From Desulfobacteraceae bacterium (lineage in GTDB: Bacteria; Desulfobacterota; Desulfobacteria; Desulfobacterales; Desulfobacteraceae): DNA of 64,000 nt. This document shows, one piece after another, positions 9,721 to 19,311 of this stretch. A model generated the notes under the pieces. It was not told the DNA's origin, ran no database searches, and was given only the letters and a program-made list of their open reading frames with translations. Numbering within the stretch: the stretch's first letter is position 1; each line of letters opens with the position of its first letter. The translations under genes and the position numbers were made by a program. The stretch is from assembly GCA_024226935.1 (NCBI GenBank), contig JAAELK010000153.1, positions 1-64,000 on the forward strand, in the 5' to 3' direction.

Positions 9721-10179
9721 AAAACCTCCTAAATGTTGTAGTCATGTTTATATACGATGACTCCGTACACGGAAATCATCAAAAATTCCTAAAGAAAATT
9801 TAAGATATCTTATAGAATTAATTGCTAATATACTCAAGGAAAATTTTAAAATTCAGTACAACCTTGTAAAACATGGTGGTTATAGTATTTCTCATCCATT
9901 TTAATTATATAATTTTATCTGGTGTGATAGTTCGTTGCACAGATAAATGTTGAAGTATGAGGCTTTTTGAAGGTTTTATACTTATGGTGTGGTTTTTTAT
10001 TCCAATATTTGAATTTTATCTCTGCAATATAATTTGTCTTAAATCATAACTTGTTGTATGGTTTTTGTATTGAAATTATAGGGAAAATTATAAAATTTTT
10101 ATCTTTTAACCATGATTTTACATAGAAGACTGCAAGGTGCCGCTGGCATCAAGGATAACTCTAAAAATAGAGGCAGACA
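9721..10179. other. 459-nt AT-rich divergent intergenic region
   Basis: It separates ppaC (leftward) from the PAS-HD-GYP gene (rightward). I see no convincing coding frame, RNA gene or palindromic operator. It presumably holds both promoters. GAGG at ~10170 is the ribosome binding site of the right-hand gene. Confidence 0.5.
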
Positions 10180-11238
10180 ATGAAACAAACCAGGCAATCC
10201 AGATTAAAAAGAGATATCTCATCGGAATGGTTTCATGCACTTGTGGAATCCGCCCTTGACGGCATTGTGATTATGGATGACAAGGGGCGTATTCTCGATG
10301 TAAATCCCGCGGCAGAAAAGATATTCGGGTATATCAGCGAAGATGTGATCGGATACACTGTTTCTGAAAAGTTCATTCCATTGTCCAAACACCGGACCTA
10401 TAAAGATGGTTTAACTGCTTTTCTCACCACTGAAGGAAAAAAAAATATTGATTGTAGGGTAGAAATAACTGCCATGCGGGCCGATCAGTCCGAATTTCCT
10501 GCAGAACTTGAAGTAATTTCAATCAGCCCTGAAACATCAAAAATTTTTATTGCTTATATTCGAGATATTTCAAAACAAAAGCAGGCAGAACAGGATCGTT
10601 TACAATATGCTATGAATATTAAAAAGACCCTTCTACAGACTATTTTGGCCGTATCACGGACCGTGGAGATACGTGATCCCTATACAGCAGGTCATCAACG
10701 GCGTGTGGCTCATCTGGCAGCAAATATAGCCCGGGATTTAGATCTATCTGAAGAGCGTATAGAAGGGATTTTTCTTGGGGCGCTCATCCATGATATTGGA
10801 AAAATCGCCGTTCCCTCTGAAATTTTATCTCGTCCCGGAGAATTGTCACCTGAAGATATTGGTTATCTCAAGGTCCACAGCCAAAAAGGATATGAGATAT
10901 TGGAGCCGGTAAATTTTCCATGGCCGGTGGCCGAAATTGCTTTGCAGCACCATGAACATCTGGACGGTTCTGGTTATCCCCAGGGATTGCGGGGAGATGA
11001 GATATTATTGGATGCCCAAATTGTCAGTGTAGCCGATATTGTCGAATCCCTGACAGCCCATCGTCCATATCGGCCTGCCTATCCCTTGAATGAAGTGCTG
11101 GCGTTTATCAATAAAAATGTCGATAGGCTCTATGACCGTGATATTGTTAAAACCTGTGTCCAGCTTTTTAAAAAGGGTTATCATATTGATGCCATCGATA
11201 TGGATGAGTTGAGTTGGCTTGCTTCCTTGATGGAATGA
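10180..11238 (+). CDS. PAS-HD-GYP cyclic-di-GMP phosphodiesterase
   Basis: 352 aa, soluble. A PAS domain (~15-135; GRILDVNPAAEKIFGY) is followed by an HD-GYP domain (~150-330). All hallmark residues are visible: TAGHQRRVAHL, ALIHDIGKI (HD and Lys), HSQKGYEIL, QHHEHLDGSGYPQG (HH and GYP) and VADIVESL. It should therefore be catalytically competent to degrade c-di-GMP under control of the PAS sensor. It stands alone. The ligand of the PAS domain cannot be read from sequence. Confidence 0.9.
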   Translation: MKQTRQSRLKRDISSEWFHALVESALDGIVIMDDKGRILDVNPAAEKIFGYISEDVIGYTVSEKFIPLSKHRTYKDGLTAFLTTEGKKNIDCRVEITAMRADQSEFPAELEVISISPETSKIFIAYIRDISKQKQAEQDRLQYAMNIKKTLLQTILAVSRTVEIRDPYTAGHQRRVAHLAANIARDLDLSEERIEGIFLGALIHDIGKIAVPSEILSRPGELSPEDIGYLKVHSQKGYEILEPVNFPWPVAEIALQHHEHLDGSGYPQGLRGDEILLDAQIVSVADIVESLTAHRPYRPAYPLNEVLAFINKNVDRLYDRDIVKTCVQLFKKGYHIDAIDMDELSWLASLME

Positions 11239-11360
11239 ATCAACTTGATTTTTTTTAGCAATGATGTTGCTACTCCCTCACTTTTTTGAGAGTCATTCAG
11301 CGGTATTTATTAAATGGAGTTATATAAAAAAATGGTGTATCTGTTTTTGGATAAAATATT

Positions 11361-11625
11361 ATGAACATAGAAATCACCCAGGCAACAGTTGACGATGCAG
11401 AGAAAATTTTATTATATTACAAGGATATTCTGGAGGAGAATCTTTCCTTTATCTTGAGTAATCCTGTACCTACGCTTGATCAGGAGATCAAATTTATTCA
11501 GGATCATAGCACCGATTACTTTTTATAAAAAACTTGGATTTGAGACAGAAGGACGAAAACGTAATGCCATTAAAGTAGAAAACGGATTCAAGGATCTTGT
11601 ATGCATGGCAAAGTTGTTTGCTTAA
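11361..11625 (+). pseudogene. Decayed GNAT N-acetyltransferase
   Basis: An N-terminal fragment of 55 codons (11361-11528; MNIEITQATVDDAEKILLYY) looks like the start of a GNAT acetyltransferase. A second fragment in the +1 frame (from ~11521 to 11625; FYKKLGFETEGRKRNA) looks like the family's C-terminal strand. The central acetyl-CoA-binding part is missing, so an internal deletion of roughly 80-90 codons with loss of frame is the simplest reading. There is no obvious ribosome binding site. The product is presumably non-functional. Confidence 0.7.
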
Positions 11626-11816
11626 GGCTTGCCCCATCGATATTTTGTGATAAAGGCATAACCAGTCTTTTTATATGATTGTTTTTTCGACAGGATAGTT
11701 ATGGGCTGGAAGGTGAGTTTAAAAGATCCTGGGTTTGGTACAGCAGTTTGTTTTTTATAAAAATTTCCTATATGCTTATTCTATCTTAATATTTAAGCCA
11801 TTTCAGGGATAATCGT

Positions 11817-13052
11817 ATGATCCAAGGTTTAAAAAGAATTAAAGCTTCTATTTTATTATCTTTATCAGCTGGTCTTATCATTATTGTTGCCGGTATTGTC
11901 ACAATTTTAATTATAAATTGGCAAATGAAAGTTTATGCTCAAGAAGAAGCTAAAGAAAAGGTAAGAATTGTATTGGATAGAAATCTTGCTATCCATACTT
12001 ATTTTTCCCATCAATTGAAACCCACCTTATTTAAAAAGATGGAACCCTTTGTCGAAAAAAAATATTTTGAACCTGTTTGGATGTCTTCCACATATGCAGT
12101 CAGGCAAATTGATAAGTACTATCATGAGCTATTGGAAAGTGATTATTATTATAAGGAAGCCGCAATAAATGCCAGGAGTCCAGAAAATGAGGCGGACGAG
12201 TTTGAAAAATCTTTTATAAAAGAGCTCAACAAATCTTCCGAATTGATTCAAAACACCAGGGTTAGAGACATAGATAATGAGCCGTTCTTTGTCACATTGA
12301 GACGTGGAGAAACCATGGAGAAAAGCTGCCTGCGTTGTCATAGTACTCCAGATGTGGCACCAGCCGATTTAGTGGCACAATATGGTTCTGATAGAAGTTT
12401 TCAGCGTAATGTTGGGGAAATAGTTTCAGCCGTTTCTATTCGGATTCCTCTTGCTGAAGCCTATGCAAATGTAAATAGAATGATTTTAAAATTATCCATT
12501 TTATTTGGAATAACCTTGATAGTTGTCTATGTATTATCGATTTATTTTGGTCAAAAATGGGTGTTCTCACCTTTGAACAAAATTTGTACTAAAGCAATGA
12601 GTATTGCCAATAATCCGCAATTTCTTGGCGAACAAATAGATTTGTTCCCAGGCCGTGAATTGGGTGATCTTACCGAAGCTTTTAACCAGATGTCTCTGAA
12701 GCTCAGGCAAGAACGAGATCATCTGGAATCTAACGTCCATGGGAGAACCCAAGAATTAAACGATGTGAATTTGCAACTCACAAAAGAGATTGATGAACAT
12801 AAAAAAACGATTAATAAACTTAAAAATGCCTTAACAAAAGTTAAGCAATTAAGCGGCCTTTTACCGATTTGCGCCCTCTGTAAAAAAATAAGAGATGATA
12901 GGGGATATTGGAATCAAATTGAATCCTATATTCATGACCACTCCGATGCAAAATTCAGCCATGGTATTTGCCCGGAATGTTCAGATAAGCAGTACGGTAA
13001 AGAAGATTGGTACATTAAAATGAAAAATCAGAAAAACCAAAAAGAAGAATAG
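11817..13052 (+). CDS. Membrane haem-type sensor (DUF3365-like)-HAMP with Cys-rich tail
   Basis: 411 aa. A membrane segment at ~12-35 and another at ~222-245 enclose a periplasmic domain ending in KSCLRCHSTPDVAP, a CxxCH haem-c attachment site. This layout fits the DUF3365/Tll0287-like sensor domain. HAMP and a coiled coil follow (~250-345). The C-terminus is a small domain with two CxxC pairs (ICALCKKIRDDRGYWNQ and GICPECSDKQY), a tail often found at the end of deltaproteobacterial response regulators and possibly metal-binding. No kinase, cyclase or methyl-accepting domain is present, so the output partner is unknown. It probably senses redox state or a gas in the periplasm (inference). Confidence 0.8.
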   Translation: MIQGLKRIKASILLSLSAGLIIIVAGIVTILIINWQMKVYAQEEAKEKVRIVLDRNLAIHTYFSHQLKPTLFKKMEPFVEKKYFEPVWMSSTYAVRQIDKYYHELLESDYYYKEAAINARSPENEADEFEKSFIKELNKSSELIQNTRVRDIDNEPFFVTLRRGETMEKSCLRCHSTPDVAPADLVAQYGSDRSFQRNVGEIVSAVSIRIPLAEAYANVNRMILKLSILFGITLIVVYVLSIYFGQKWVFSPLNKICTKAMSIANNPQFLGEQIDLFPGRELGDLTEAFNQMSLKLRQERDHLESNVHGRTQELNDVNLQLTKEIDEHKKTINKLKNALTKVKQLSGLLPICALCKKIRDDRGYWNQIESYIHDHSDAKFSHGICPECSDKQYGKEDWYIKMKNQKNQKEE

Positions 13053-13143
13053 CTGTATTTTGATTAACTGATATTTTTTTGTATGGATATCACCAATTTT
13101 TTTATGGTTGAAAATTAAAATCAATTAACAAAGGATGTGACTT

Positions 13144-14427
13144 TTGAAGTTTAAAGATATGTTAAAGGTCTTTTCCCTGGGCTTTATGATAGTAGGTATA
13201 AATGAAGTTGCTATGTTCTCTGCAATAGCTTTCATATCGCATCTTTTAACAAAAGAGGGGTTTGGTGATTTTCAATCTTTTACAGCAAGCATGAAGTTTT
13301 TCGGCGCAGTTTTGACTTTTGGACTTGCAGGATTCATAACCAAATATATTCCTGTGCAATGGAGTAGGATTCGCAACAAAGAATGGAGTGAAATACGAAA
13401 TTTATATCAAAAAACAATTTATCCGATGGTGGCGATTGCTTTGATATTATTTTCTATAATAATGACAACTCTGATTCTTATTTTTAAGAAGGAACACATT
13501 AATCATCCATTCTTAATGATGAGTTTTGTGGCGTTATTAGAAACTGCTTTTACCATCGGCTTTGCATATTTAAGGTCAAACTCAAAATACATATCCGCAA
13601 TATCATTATATACAGTTAAAAGTGTTACTTTTTTGGTTCTGCTTTTTGTGATTAATTTCTTTTTTATGTCTTTATATACAGCAATAATTTGTTATATTAC
13701 GGCCTGTGTAATTGCAATTGTTTATTTTTTTGTTTTGAAATTTTTGTTTGAAACAAATGAGTTTAAGAAAAAATCTGAACAATCGTTAGAACCTGTCAAT
13801 TGGAAAACATTTATTTTTTCCTATTCTTTGTTATCCATAGCATCCTACACTTTTTCAGCCTTTGCCATAATTGTTTTTGAACTTTTTAGTGTTACCAGTG
13901 AACACCAAGTGGGTGACTTTTGTGCTTTAATGGGATTGTTCGGCTTATCCCTGATTGTTGTTTATCCTTTAAAAGTTTTTTCGGTTAATGAGCTTTCTAA
14001 AATAATTAATAAACCACAAAAAATAAATTCTACAATACGGTCACTTCTTGGTTTTGGTCTGATAGTGACCATAGTTTTATTCGTAATATTTTACATGATT
14101 TCTCCCTGGATAATTTATTTTATGTCTCCATTGTATCATGACCTTATCGGTTATTATAGATTAATGCTGACTCTTCTTATTGCCATAGGAATTACAAATC
14201 CCTTTTCATCATATATAAAGGTTGCTGATAATTCCAATGTGGCAATTATAACTATTATACTTTCAACAATAATATTTATGTTTTGTATCGGAGGTTATTT
14301 GTCATTTAAGTTTGGTTTAGACGGAATGGTTGCTACTCTTTTTAGTGCTTATTTTTTGTATATGGCTCTAAATATAATATATTTCTGGGTTTTACATCTA
14401 AGACCTTACAGGCTGGAAAATAAGTGA
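13144..14427 (+). CDS. Polysaccharide flippase-like membrane protein
   Basis: 427 aa, about 12 hydrophobic segments across the whole length, with the N-terminal pattern (FLLTKEGFGDFQSFTA-like) of MATE/Wzx-type lipid-linked oligosaccharide exporters. The start is TTG at 13144 with AAGGA about 9 nt upstream; ATG at 13159 is an alternative. It is AT-rich, and no glycosyltransferase lies beside it, so the substrate is unknown. It could also be a lipid or peptidoglycan-precursor flippase of the same superfamily. Confidence 0.65.
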   Translation: MKFKDMLKVFSLGFMIVGINEVAMFSAIAFISHLLTKEGFGDFQSFTASMKFFGAVLTFGLAGFITKYIPVQWSRIRNKEWSEIRNLYQKTIYPMVAIALILFSIIMTTLILIFKKEHINHPFLMMSFVALLETAFTIGFAYLRSNSKYISAISLYTVKSVTFLVLLFVINFFFMSLYTAIICYITACVIAIVYFFVLKFLFETNEFKKKSEQSLEPVNWKTFIFSYSLLSIASYTFSAFAIIVFELFSVTSEHQVGDFCALMGLFGLSLIVVYPLKVFSVNELSKIINKPQKINSTIRSLLGFGLIVTIVLFVIFYMISPWIIYFMSPLYHDLIGYYRLMLTLLIAIGITNPFSSYIKVADNSNVAIITIILSTIIFMFCIGGYLSFKFGLDGMVATLFSAYFLYMALNIIYFWVLHLRPYRLENK

Positions 14428-14627
14428 TCTCATGATTGTTGGTCCACCAGATCTTTTTAGTTTTATTCTTTCAGCCTTTGTAATAATTTGAAGCCCCTGG
14501 ATAGAAATCGGAAAATATCTTGGGATCCTATATTGAAAATTTTGATGGCCTATAGTAAAGATTGATCTTCCCTGGTAAACTTTGGGAGACTTTTTTGAGA
14601 TGGGCTTTAATATTAACTGGAGATTTT

Positions 14628-14957
14628 ATGATGATTATCAATATTCTGATTTTGAGTGTGGCAGTATTTTTAGTTGCTCAATTATTACCTGGTATTCAAG
14701 TTAAAAGTTTTTTTACTGCCATTTGCGTGGCAGTTGTATATTCATTAATAAATTTTTTTACAGGCTGGTTCCTGATTTTTCTAAGCTTACCCCTTATGAT
14801 TATTACCTTTGGTTTGTTTAAACTGGTGATCAATGCCTTCATGCTCTGGCTGACCGATAAATTTATAGATGATTTTAAAATTTCAGATTTTTTGACCACT
14901 TTTATTGCGGCATTTCTTATCACTTTGGTGGACTCAATTATTAAATGGGTGTTTTAG
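14628..14957 (+). CDS. Small four-helix membrane protein (phage holin family 4/DUF360-like)
   Basis: About 109 aa with four hydrophobic segments and the pattern VAQLLPGIQVKSF...SLINF...LPLMIITFGLFKLVINAFML typical of the YvlD-like family (Pfam phage_holin_4_2). Despite that family name it is usually a chromosomal membrane protein of unknown function. TGGAG about 6 nt before ATG 14628 favours this start over the upstream ATG at 14562. It converges on the radical SAM gene with a 21-nt gap. Confidence 0.8.
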   Translation: MMIINILILSVAVFLVAQLLPGIQVKSFFTAICVAVVYSLINFFTGWFLIFLSLPLMIITFGLFKLVINAFMLWLTDKFIDDFKISDFLTTFIAAFLITLVDSIIKWVF

Positions 14958-14978
14958 ATTCCTGATTGGTGCAATTTC

Positions 14979-16775
14979 TCAAGAAGAGATGCAGATCTTG
15001 CAAAGGTTGCAATCATCCATGGGGCAGGAAACCGATTTTTTTTCTTGCTCGGCTTTTTTAAATTCTCCAGCTAAGAATTGATCACTAACCCGGTGGCGTA
15101 AAATATTCCAGGGCAGGAGCTTTCTTGTAATGTTTTCCGGGGGGATTTGTTTAATCTTTTCCTGGGCCCGGGGTTTTTCCTGGTAAATTACCATATTACA
15201 ATATTCTTTGTTTGTTTTCATGGCTTGGGTCCAGCCATGTTGTGCTGCTGTTTCAATGATATCAGCTGTGTCCCTATCTCCTAAGGAGAGTAATGCGTGG
15301 TGTTTTGCCTCTCTTAGAGATTCGAAATTCATGGAGACATTGGCTGTTTTTTTTAAACCCTGGCGGATGATATTCACCCTGTGTTTTAATATTGATTCCA
15401 AGGCCATGGCTGACCATTGGAAGGGGGTGGATGGTTTAGGGATAAAAGGGTTGATGCTCAGAGTGATGTTGCCGATTTTTTTCTTTTTTTTGGACGTTTC
15501 CAAAAAAATTGCTTTTATTGCCAGGGTCAGGGAGACAATTTCGTCCACATCCTGGTCGGTTTCCAGGGGAAGACCAATCATAAAATAAAGCTTTAGATTG
15601 ATAATTCCCTGGGTAACAAGTTTTTCTACAGCCCGGAGAATTTCTTCACGGGTAATTTTTTTATTGATAATATTTCTCATTTTTTGGGATCCGGCTTCCG
15701 GGGCAATGGTGGCGGTCTTTACCCCTGAATCTGCCAGAATTTGGATGATTTGATCATTGAGTTTATCCGCCCGAAGGGAAGAAAAGCTAAGTTTCAGGTC
15801 TCGGTCCCTGGCATATTGACATATAAGGTGGATATCCGGGTGATCGAGGATGGCAGAGCTGACAAGTCCGACCTTTCTGGTTTTATCTTTGGCTTCATCT
15901 ATAGCTTGGTAAATGGTTTCCAGGGGATAGATTCGGGGTGGACGGTAGATAAATCCAGCTGTGCAGAATCTACAGCCATGGGGACATCCCTTCAGGGTTT
16001 CTATGAGGAAGGTATCCTTAAAGGCTGTTTGGGATGTTGTGATGGTGGTGGTGGTTTTTACCCGATCAAGGGTATCAAGGTATTGCACCTCAATTGTGGC
16101 TGGAGGAAAATTGGAAAGAGTCTCTTGGTTGGAGTAGAGAATGGGTAGGTGTCGGGATGGAACATAGGCCCCAGGCAGCTTGTCTTCTATGGTGAAAAGA
16201 AGGGTTGCTTTATCTTCGGTTTTCTGGAATTGCTCGAAGAAAACTTCCAGCAGGCATTCAGCTTCCCCGAGTAGGAAAAGGTCCATGAAGGGGGCAATGG
16301 GTTCAGGATTCAAAAAACAGGCAACTCCTCCTGCAACCACCAGGGGGTGGGTGTGGTTTCGATTGGTTGATCGCAGGGGGATGCCCGTTTCTTTCAGGAG
16401 TTGGACAAGGTGTAAAAAGTCGTTTTCAAAGGAGATTGAGAACAAAATTATATCAAATCTATCGAGGCTCAAACCGGTTTCAACACTTTTGATATGTCTG
16501 CATTTTTGCCGTGGATCCGGTAAAAATACCCGTTCGCAGGCAACGATTTCTACTTGGTTTGCCAGCCGATAAACGGTCTGAAAGCCCAAGCTTGACATAC
16601 CTGTCCCGTAGGTATTTGGATAGACAAGGGCTGTTTTGATCAGTCCTTTACTTCGTTTTATTATAGCCCCTTGTTCGTCAGTCCCCTGTTGATGGGGACT
16701 GGGTTTAGTGGATTCATGGGATCTATGTTTTTTGGCCGATCCATATTTTTGGGATGGTTTGAGCCGTTTTTTCAT
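14979..16775 (-). CDS. B12-binding-type radical SAM protein
   Basis: 598 aa. The N-terminal ~40 residues are basic and probably disordered. A cobalamin-binding-like Rossmann domain (~45-200; VYPNTYGTGMSSLGFQ) follows, then the radical SAM core with CPHGCRFC (CxxxCxxC) binding the [4Fe-4S] cluster and SAM. This resembles the TIGR03960/YgiQ-like group often found in anaerobes. The substrate is unknown. It begins 3 nt after ftsZ and so appears to be the last gene of the dcw operon. Co-transcription suggests, but does not prove, an envelope- or division-linked job. Confidence 0.8.
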   Translation of the reverse strand: MKKRLKPSQKYGSAKKHRSHESTKPSPHQQGTDEQGAIIKRSKGLIKTALVYPNTYGTGMSSLGFQTVYRLANQVEIVACERVFLPDPRQKCRHIKSVETGLSLDRFDIILFSISFENDFLHLVQLLKETGIPLRSTNRNHTHPLVVAGGVACFLNPEPIAPFMDLFLLGEAECLLEVFFEQFQKTEDKATLLFTIEDKLPGAYVPSRHLPILYSNQETLSNFPPATIEVQYLDTLDRVKTTTTITTSQTAFKDTFLIETLKGCPHGCRFCTAGFIYRPPRIYPLETIYQAIDEAKDKTRKVGLVSSAILDHPDIHLICQYARDRDLKLSFSSLRADKLNDQIIQILADSGVKTATIAPEAGSQKMRNIINKKITREEILRAVEKLVTQGIINLKLYFMIGLPLETDQDVDEIVSLTLAIKAIFLETSKKKKKIGNITLSINPFIPKPSTPFQWSAMALESILKHRVNIIRQGLKKTANVSMNFESLREAKHHALLSLGDRDTADIIETAAQHGWTQAMKTNKEYCNMVIYQEKPRAQEKIKQIPPENITRKLLPWNILRHRVSDQFLAGEFKKAEQEKKSVSCPMDDCNLCKICISS

Positions 16776-16778
16776 TTA

Positions 16779-18071
16779 TCAGTCTGCTTTTCTTCTTAAA
16801 AATGTAGGGACTTCCAGATCATCTCGGTCAAATGTCATGGGGGGGTAGTTATTGACCATGGCTTCATCGCCTACTGCTCGTTTCTGGGTGACCCGTACCG
16901 GGTTATCAAATTCATTCCAATTGGCAAGTTCTTCTTTGGTGGCGGGCCTGACCTGTCCCCTGGCAATGGAATTTGGTTCCTGAGCAGTTCCCATTGGCAG
17001 GGCAGTCTCCAAAGTTTCCCCATAGGCAGGACGGTTATAAACCGGCTGGGAAGGGGCTGTCTGGGCTTTAGGGTCAAACCTGTGCATATTGTCAGCCAGT
17101 TGGGGTTCTTCCATATCAATACCGGTGGCGATAACTGTGATCCGTAATTCATCTCCCAGCTCATCATCAAAGGTTTGTCCCCAGATTATATCTGCATCAT
17201 CTCCCACTTCCTGGTGGATACGGTCCGAGGCTTCGGTCATCTCTTCTAAGGTCAAATCGGAGCTGGAGGTGATGTTCATCAAAACTCCTTTGGCTCCTGA
17301 AATGGAAATATCTTCCAGTAGAGGGTGGGAAATGGCTTTTTCTGCAGCTTCTATGGCTCTGTTTTCACCAGACGCAATACCTATACCCATGAGTGCTTTA
17401 CCAGCCTTTTGCATGGTGGCTTTCACATCGGCAAAATCCAGGTTTACATGCCCCGGCATCATGATCAGATCGGTAATCCCCTTGACGGAATGGTGAAGAA
17501 TTTCATCGGCTTTGATGAACATGTCCACCATCCTGGCACCCTTGGGAGCAATACCCCGAAGGCGGTCATTGGGAATGGTGATTACAGTGTCTGTAATTCC
17601 ATGTAATTTGTCAAGACCCTCCAGGGCTTGTCTTTCCCGTTTTTTGCCTTCAAAGGAAAAGGGTTTGGATGCGACGGCCACGGTGAGGATTCCCAGGTCC
17701 TTACATATTTCAGCAATAACGGGAGCAGCTCCCGTACCGGTTCCCCCACCAAATCCTGCTGTGATAAAGACCATGTGGCTGTCTTGCAGAGCATCGCGGA
17801 TTTCATCCATACTTTCCAAAGCAGCTTCCCTGCCTGTGTTGGGGTTGGCCCCGGCTCCGAGTCCCTGGGTAAGTTCCGTGCCTAATTGGATTTTTATTTC
17901 TGCCTTGGATGTTTCAAGGGCCTGGGCATCGGTGTTGGCAACAATGAATTTTACACCCTTAAGTTTTGCATCAATCATGTTGTTGACAGCATTTCCACCG
18001 GCTCCACCAACACCGATAACCTTAATTTTTGCCGAATTGTCACACTCTACATAAGAAAAAGTCATATCCAC
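16779..18071 (-). CDS. ftsZ: Cell division GTPase FtsZ
   Basis: 430 aa. The tubulin-like GTPase that forms the Z-ring at midcell. GVGGAGGNAV at the N-terminus, the nucleotide signature GGGTGTG (~105-113), the T7 loop region and a variable linker (~320-410) are present. The C-terminal peptide DDLEVPTFLRRK is the conserved site for FtsA. Situated after ftsA in the normal dcw order with an 11-nt gap. GGAGGTGG stands upstream of the start. Confidence 0.98.
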   Translation of the reverse strand: MDMTFSYVECDNSAKIKVIGVGGAGGNAVNNMIDAKLKGVKFIVANTDAQALETSKAEIKIQLGTELTQGLGAGANPNTGREAALESMDEIRDALQDSHMVFITAGFGGGTGTGAAPVIAEICKDLGILTVAVASKPFSFEGKKRERQALEGLDKLHGITDTVITIPNDRLRGIAPKGARMVDMFIKADEILHHSVKGITDLIMMPGHVNLDFADVKATMQKAGKALMGIGIASGENRAIEAAEKAISHPLLEDISISGAKGVLMNITSSSDLTLEEMTEASDRIHQEVGDDADIIWGQTFDDELGDELRITVIATGIDMEEPQLADNMHRFDPKAQTAPSQPVYNRPAYGETLETALPMGTAQEPNSIARGQVRPATKEELANWNEFDNPVRVTQKRAVGDEAMVNNYPPMTFDRDDLEVPTFLRRKAD

Positions 18072-18082
18072 CTCCCTAAACG

Positions 18083-19309
18083 TTATATGATATTTTTAAA
18101 CCACTGTTTCATTCTGGTTAATATGGTATTTAAACCATGTGGATCTGTTTCTTTGAAATCGACTTTACAGCTTGCATTGTTGCCGAAAATAACAAGCCCC
18201 ACTCCTGTTGCATAGGCTGGATTTCTTACAATATCTTTCAATCCGCCGATATTATTGGGTTCACCAATTCGAACCGGTACGTTGAAAACCGATTCGGCAA
18301 TTTCTGAAATACCGTTTAGCACCACACTACCTCCTGTCAGGACAAATCCGGCTGGAAAGGAATTTTCCAGCCCGTTGGAAAATATTTCTTGTTTTAACAG
18401 GGAAAAAATTTCATCCACCCTGGGTTCAAGAATTTCAGACAAAATACCCTTGGAAAGTTTTTTGGGTGCTCTGCCGCCCACGGCCGGTACTTCAATGGTA
18501 GCCCCTGATTTTACATTCTGGGGTACGCAGATGCCATGTTGGATTTTAATTTTTTCGGCTTCTGGTAAAGGAGTTCTCAGTCCTATGGAAATATCATTGG
18601 TCAGGTTATGGCCACCAACGGTTAGCTCATAAATAAATTTAACATTGTTATCTTTAAACAGGGCAAGGTCTGTGGTACCTCCGCCCATATCTGCCAGCAT
18701 ACACCCTAATTCTTTTTCTTCATTGGTGAGTACTGCCTGGCCCGAGGCCAGGGATTCCAGGACAACATCGCAGACTTCAAGACCGGCCTTGTTGCAGCAT
18801 TTGATAATATTTCTTGCCGATGAGACAGCTCCTGTGACAATATGGATTTTTGCTTCAAGGCGGATGGCGGTCATGCCCACTGGGTTTTGAATGGATTCCA
18901 TATCATCCACGATGAATTCCTGGGGAATGACATGGAGAATTTCCCGGTCTGTGGGAATTGCAACTGCTTTTGCAGCATCGATCACCCTTTCCACATCGGT
19001 TTCCATTATTTCTCGTCCCTTGATTGCGATGATTCCGTGACTATTGAATCCTTTGATATGGTTCCCTGCAATTCCCACATATACAGATGAAATATCACAG
19101 CCTGCCATGAGTTCTGCTTCTTCCACGGCTTTTCGGATAGAGTTTACAGTGGATTCTATATTTACAACAGATCCTTTGCGAAGTCCTGTGGAGGAGTGGG
19201 AACCCACACCGATGATGTTGACTTCATCACCCAGCATCTCTCCGACAACCGCGCATATCTTTGTTGTGCCTATATCCAGACCTACTATTATTTTTTCATT
19301 TCCCTGCAA
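18083..19309 (-). CDS. ftsA: Cell division actin-like protein FtsA
   Basis: 408 aa. Actin-fold ATPase that tethers FtsZ to the inner membrane. The phosphate-1 motif VGLDIGTTKICAVV, the 1C-domain region, phosphate-2 (LADMGGGTTDLAL) and adenosine motif (FVLTGGSVVLNG) are visible. The C-terminus TRMKQWFKNII is an amphipathic membrane-targeting helix. The start is TTG (19309), preceded by AAGGGGG; the gap to ftsQ is 2 nt. Confidence 0.97.
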   Translation of the reverse strand: MQGNEKIIVGLDIGTTKICAVVGEMLGDEVNIIGVGSHSSTGLRKGSVVNIESTVNSIRKAVEEAELMAGCDISSVYVGIAGNHIKGFNSHGIIAIKGREIMETDVERVIDAAKAVAIPTDREILHVIPQEFIVDDMESIQNPVGMTAIRLEAKIHIVTGAVSSARNIIKCCNKAGLEVCDVVLESLASGQAVLTNEEKELGCMLADMGGGTTDLALFKDNNVKFIYELTVGGHNLTNDISIGLRTPLPEAEKIKIQHGICVPQNVKSGATIEVPAVGGRAPKKLSKGILSEILEPRVDEIFSLLKQEIFSNGLENSFPAGFVLTGGSVVLNGISEIAESVFNVPVRIGEPNNIGGLKDIVRNPAYATGVGLVIFGNNASCKVDFKETDPHGLNTILTRMKQWFKNII

Positions 19310-19311
19310 AA

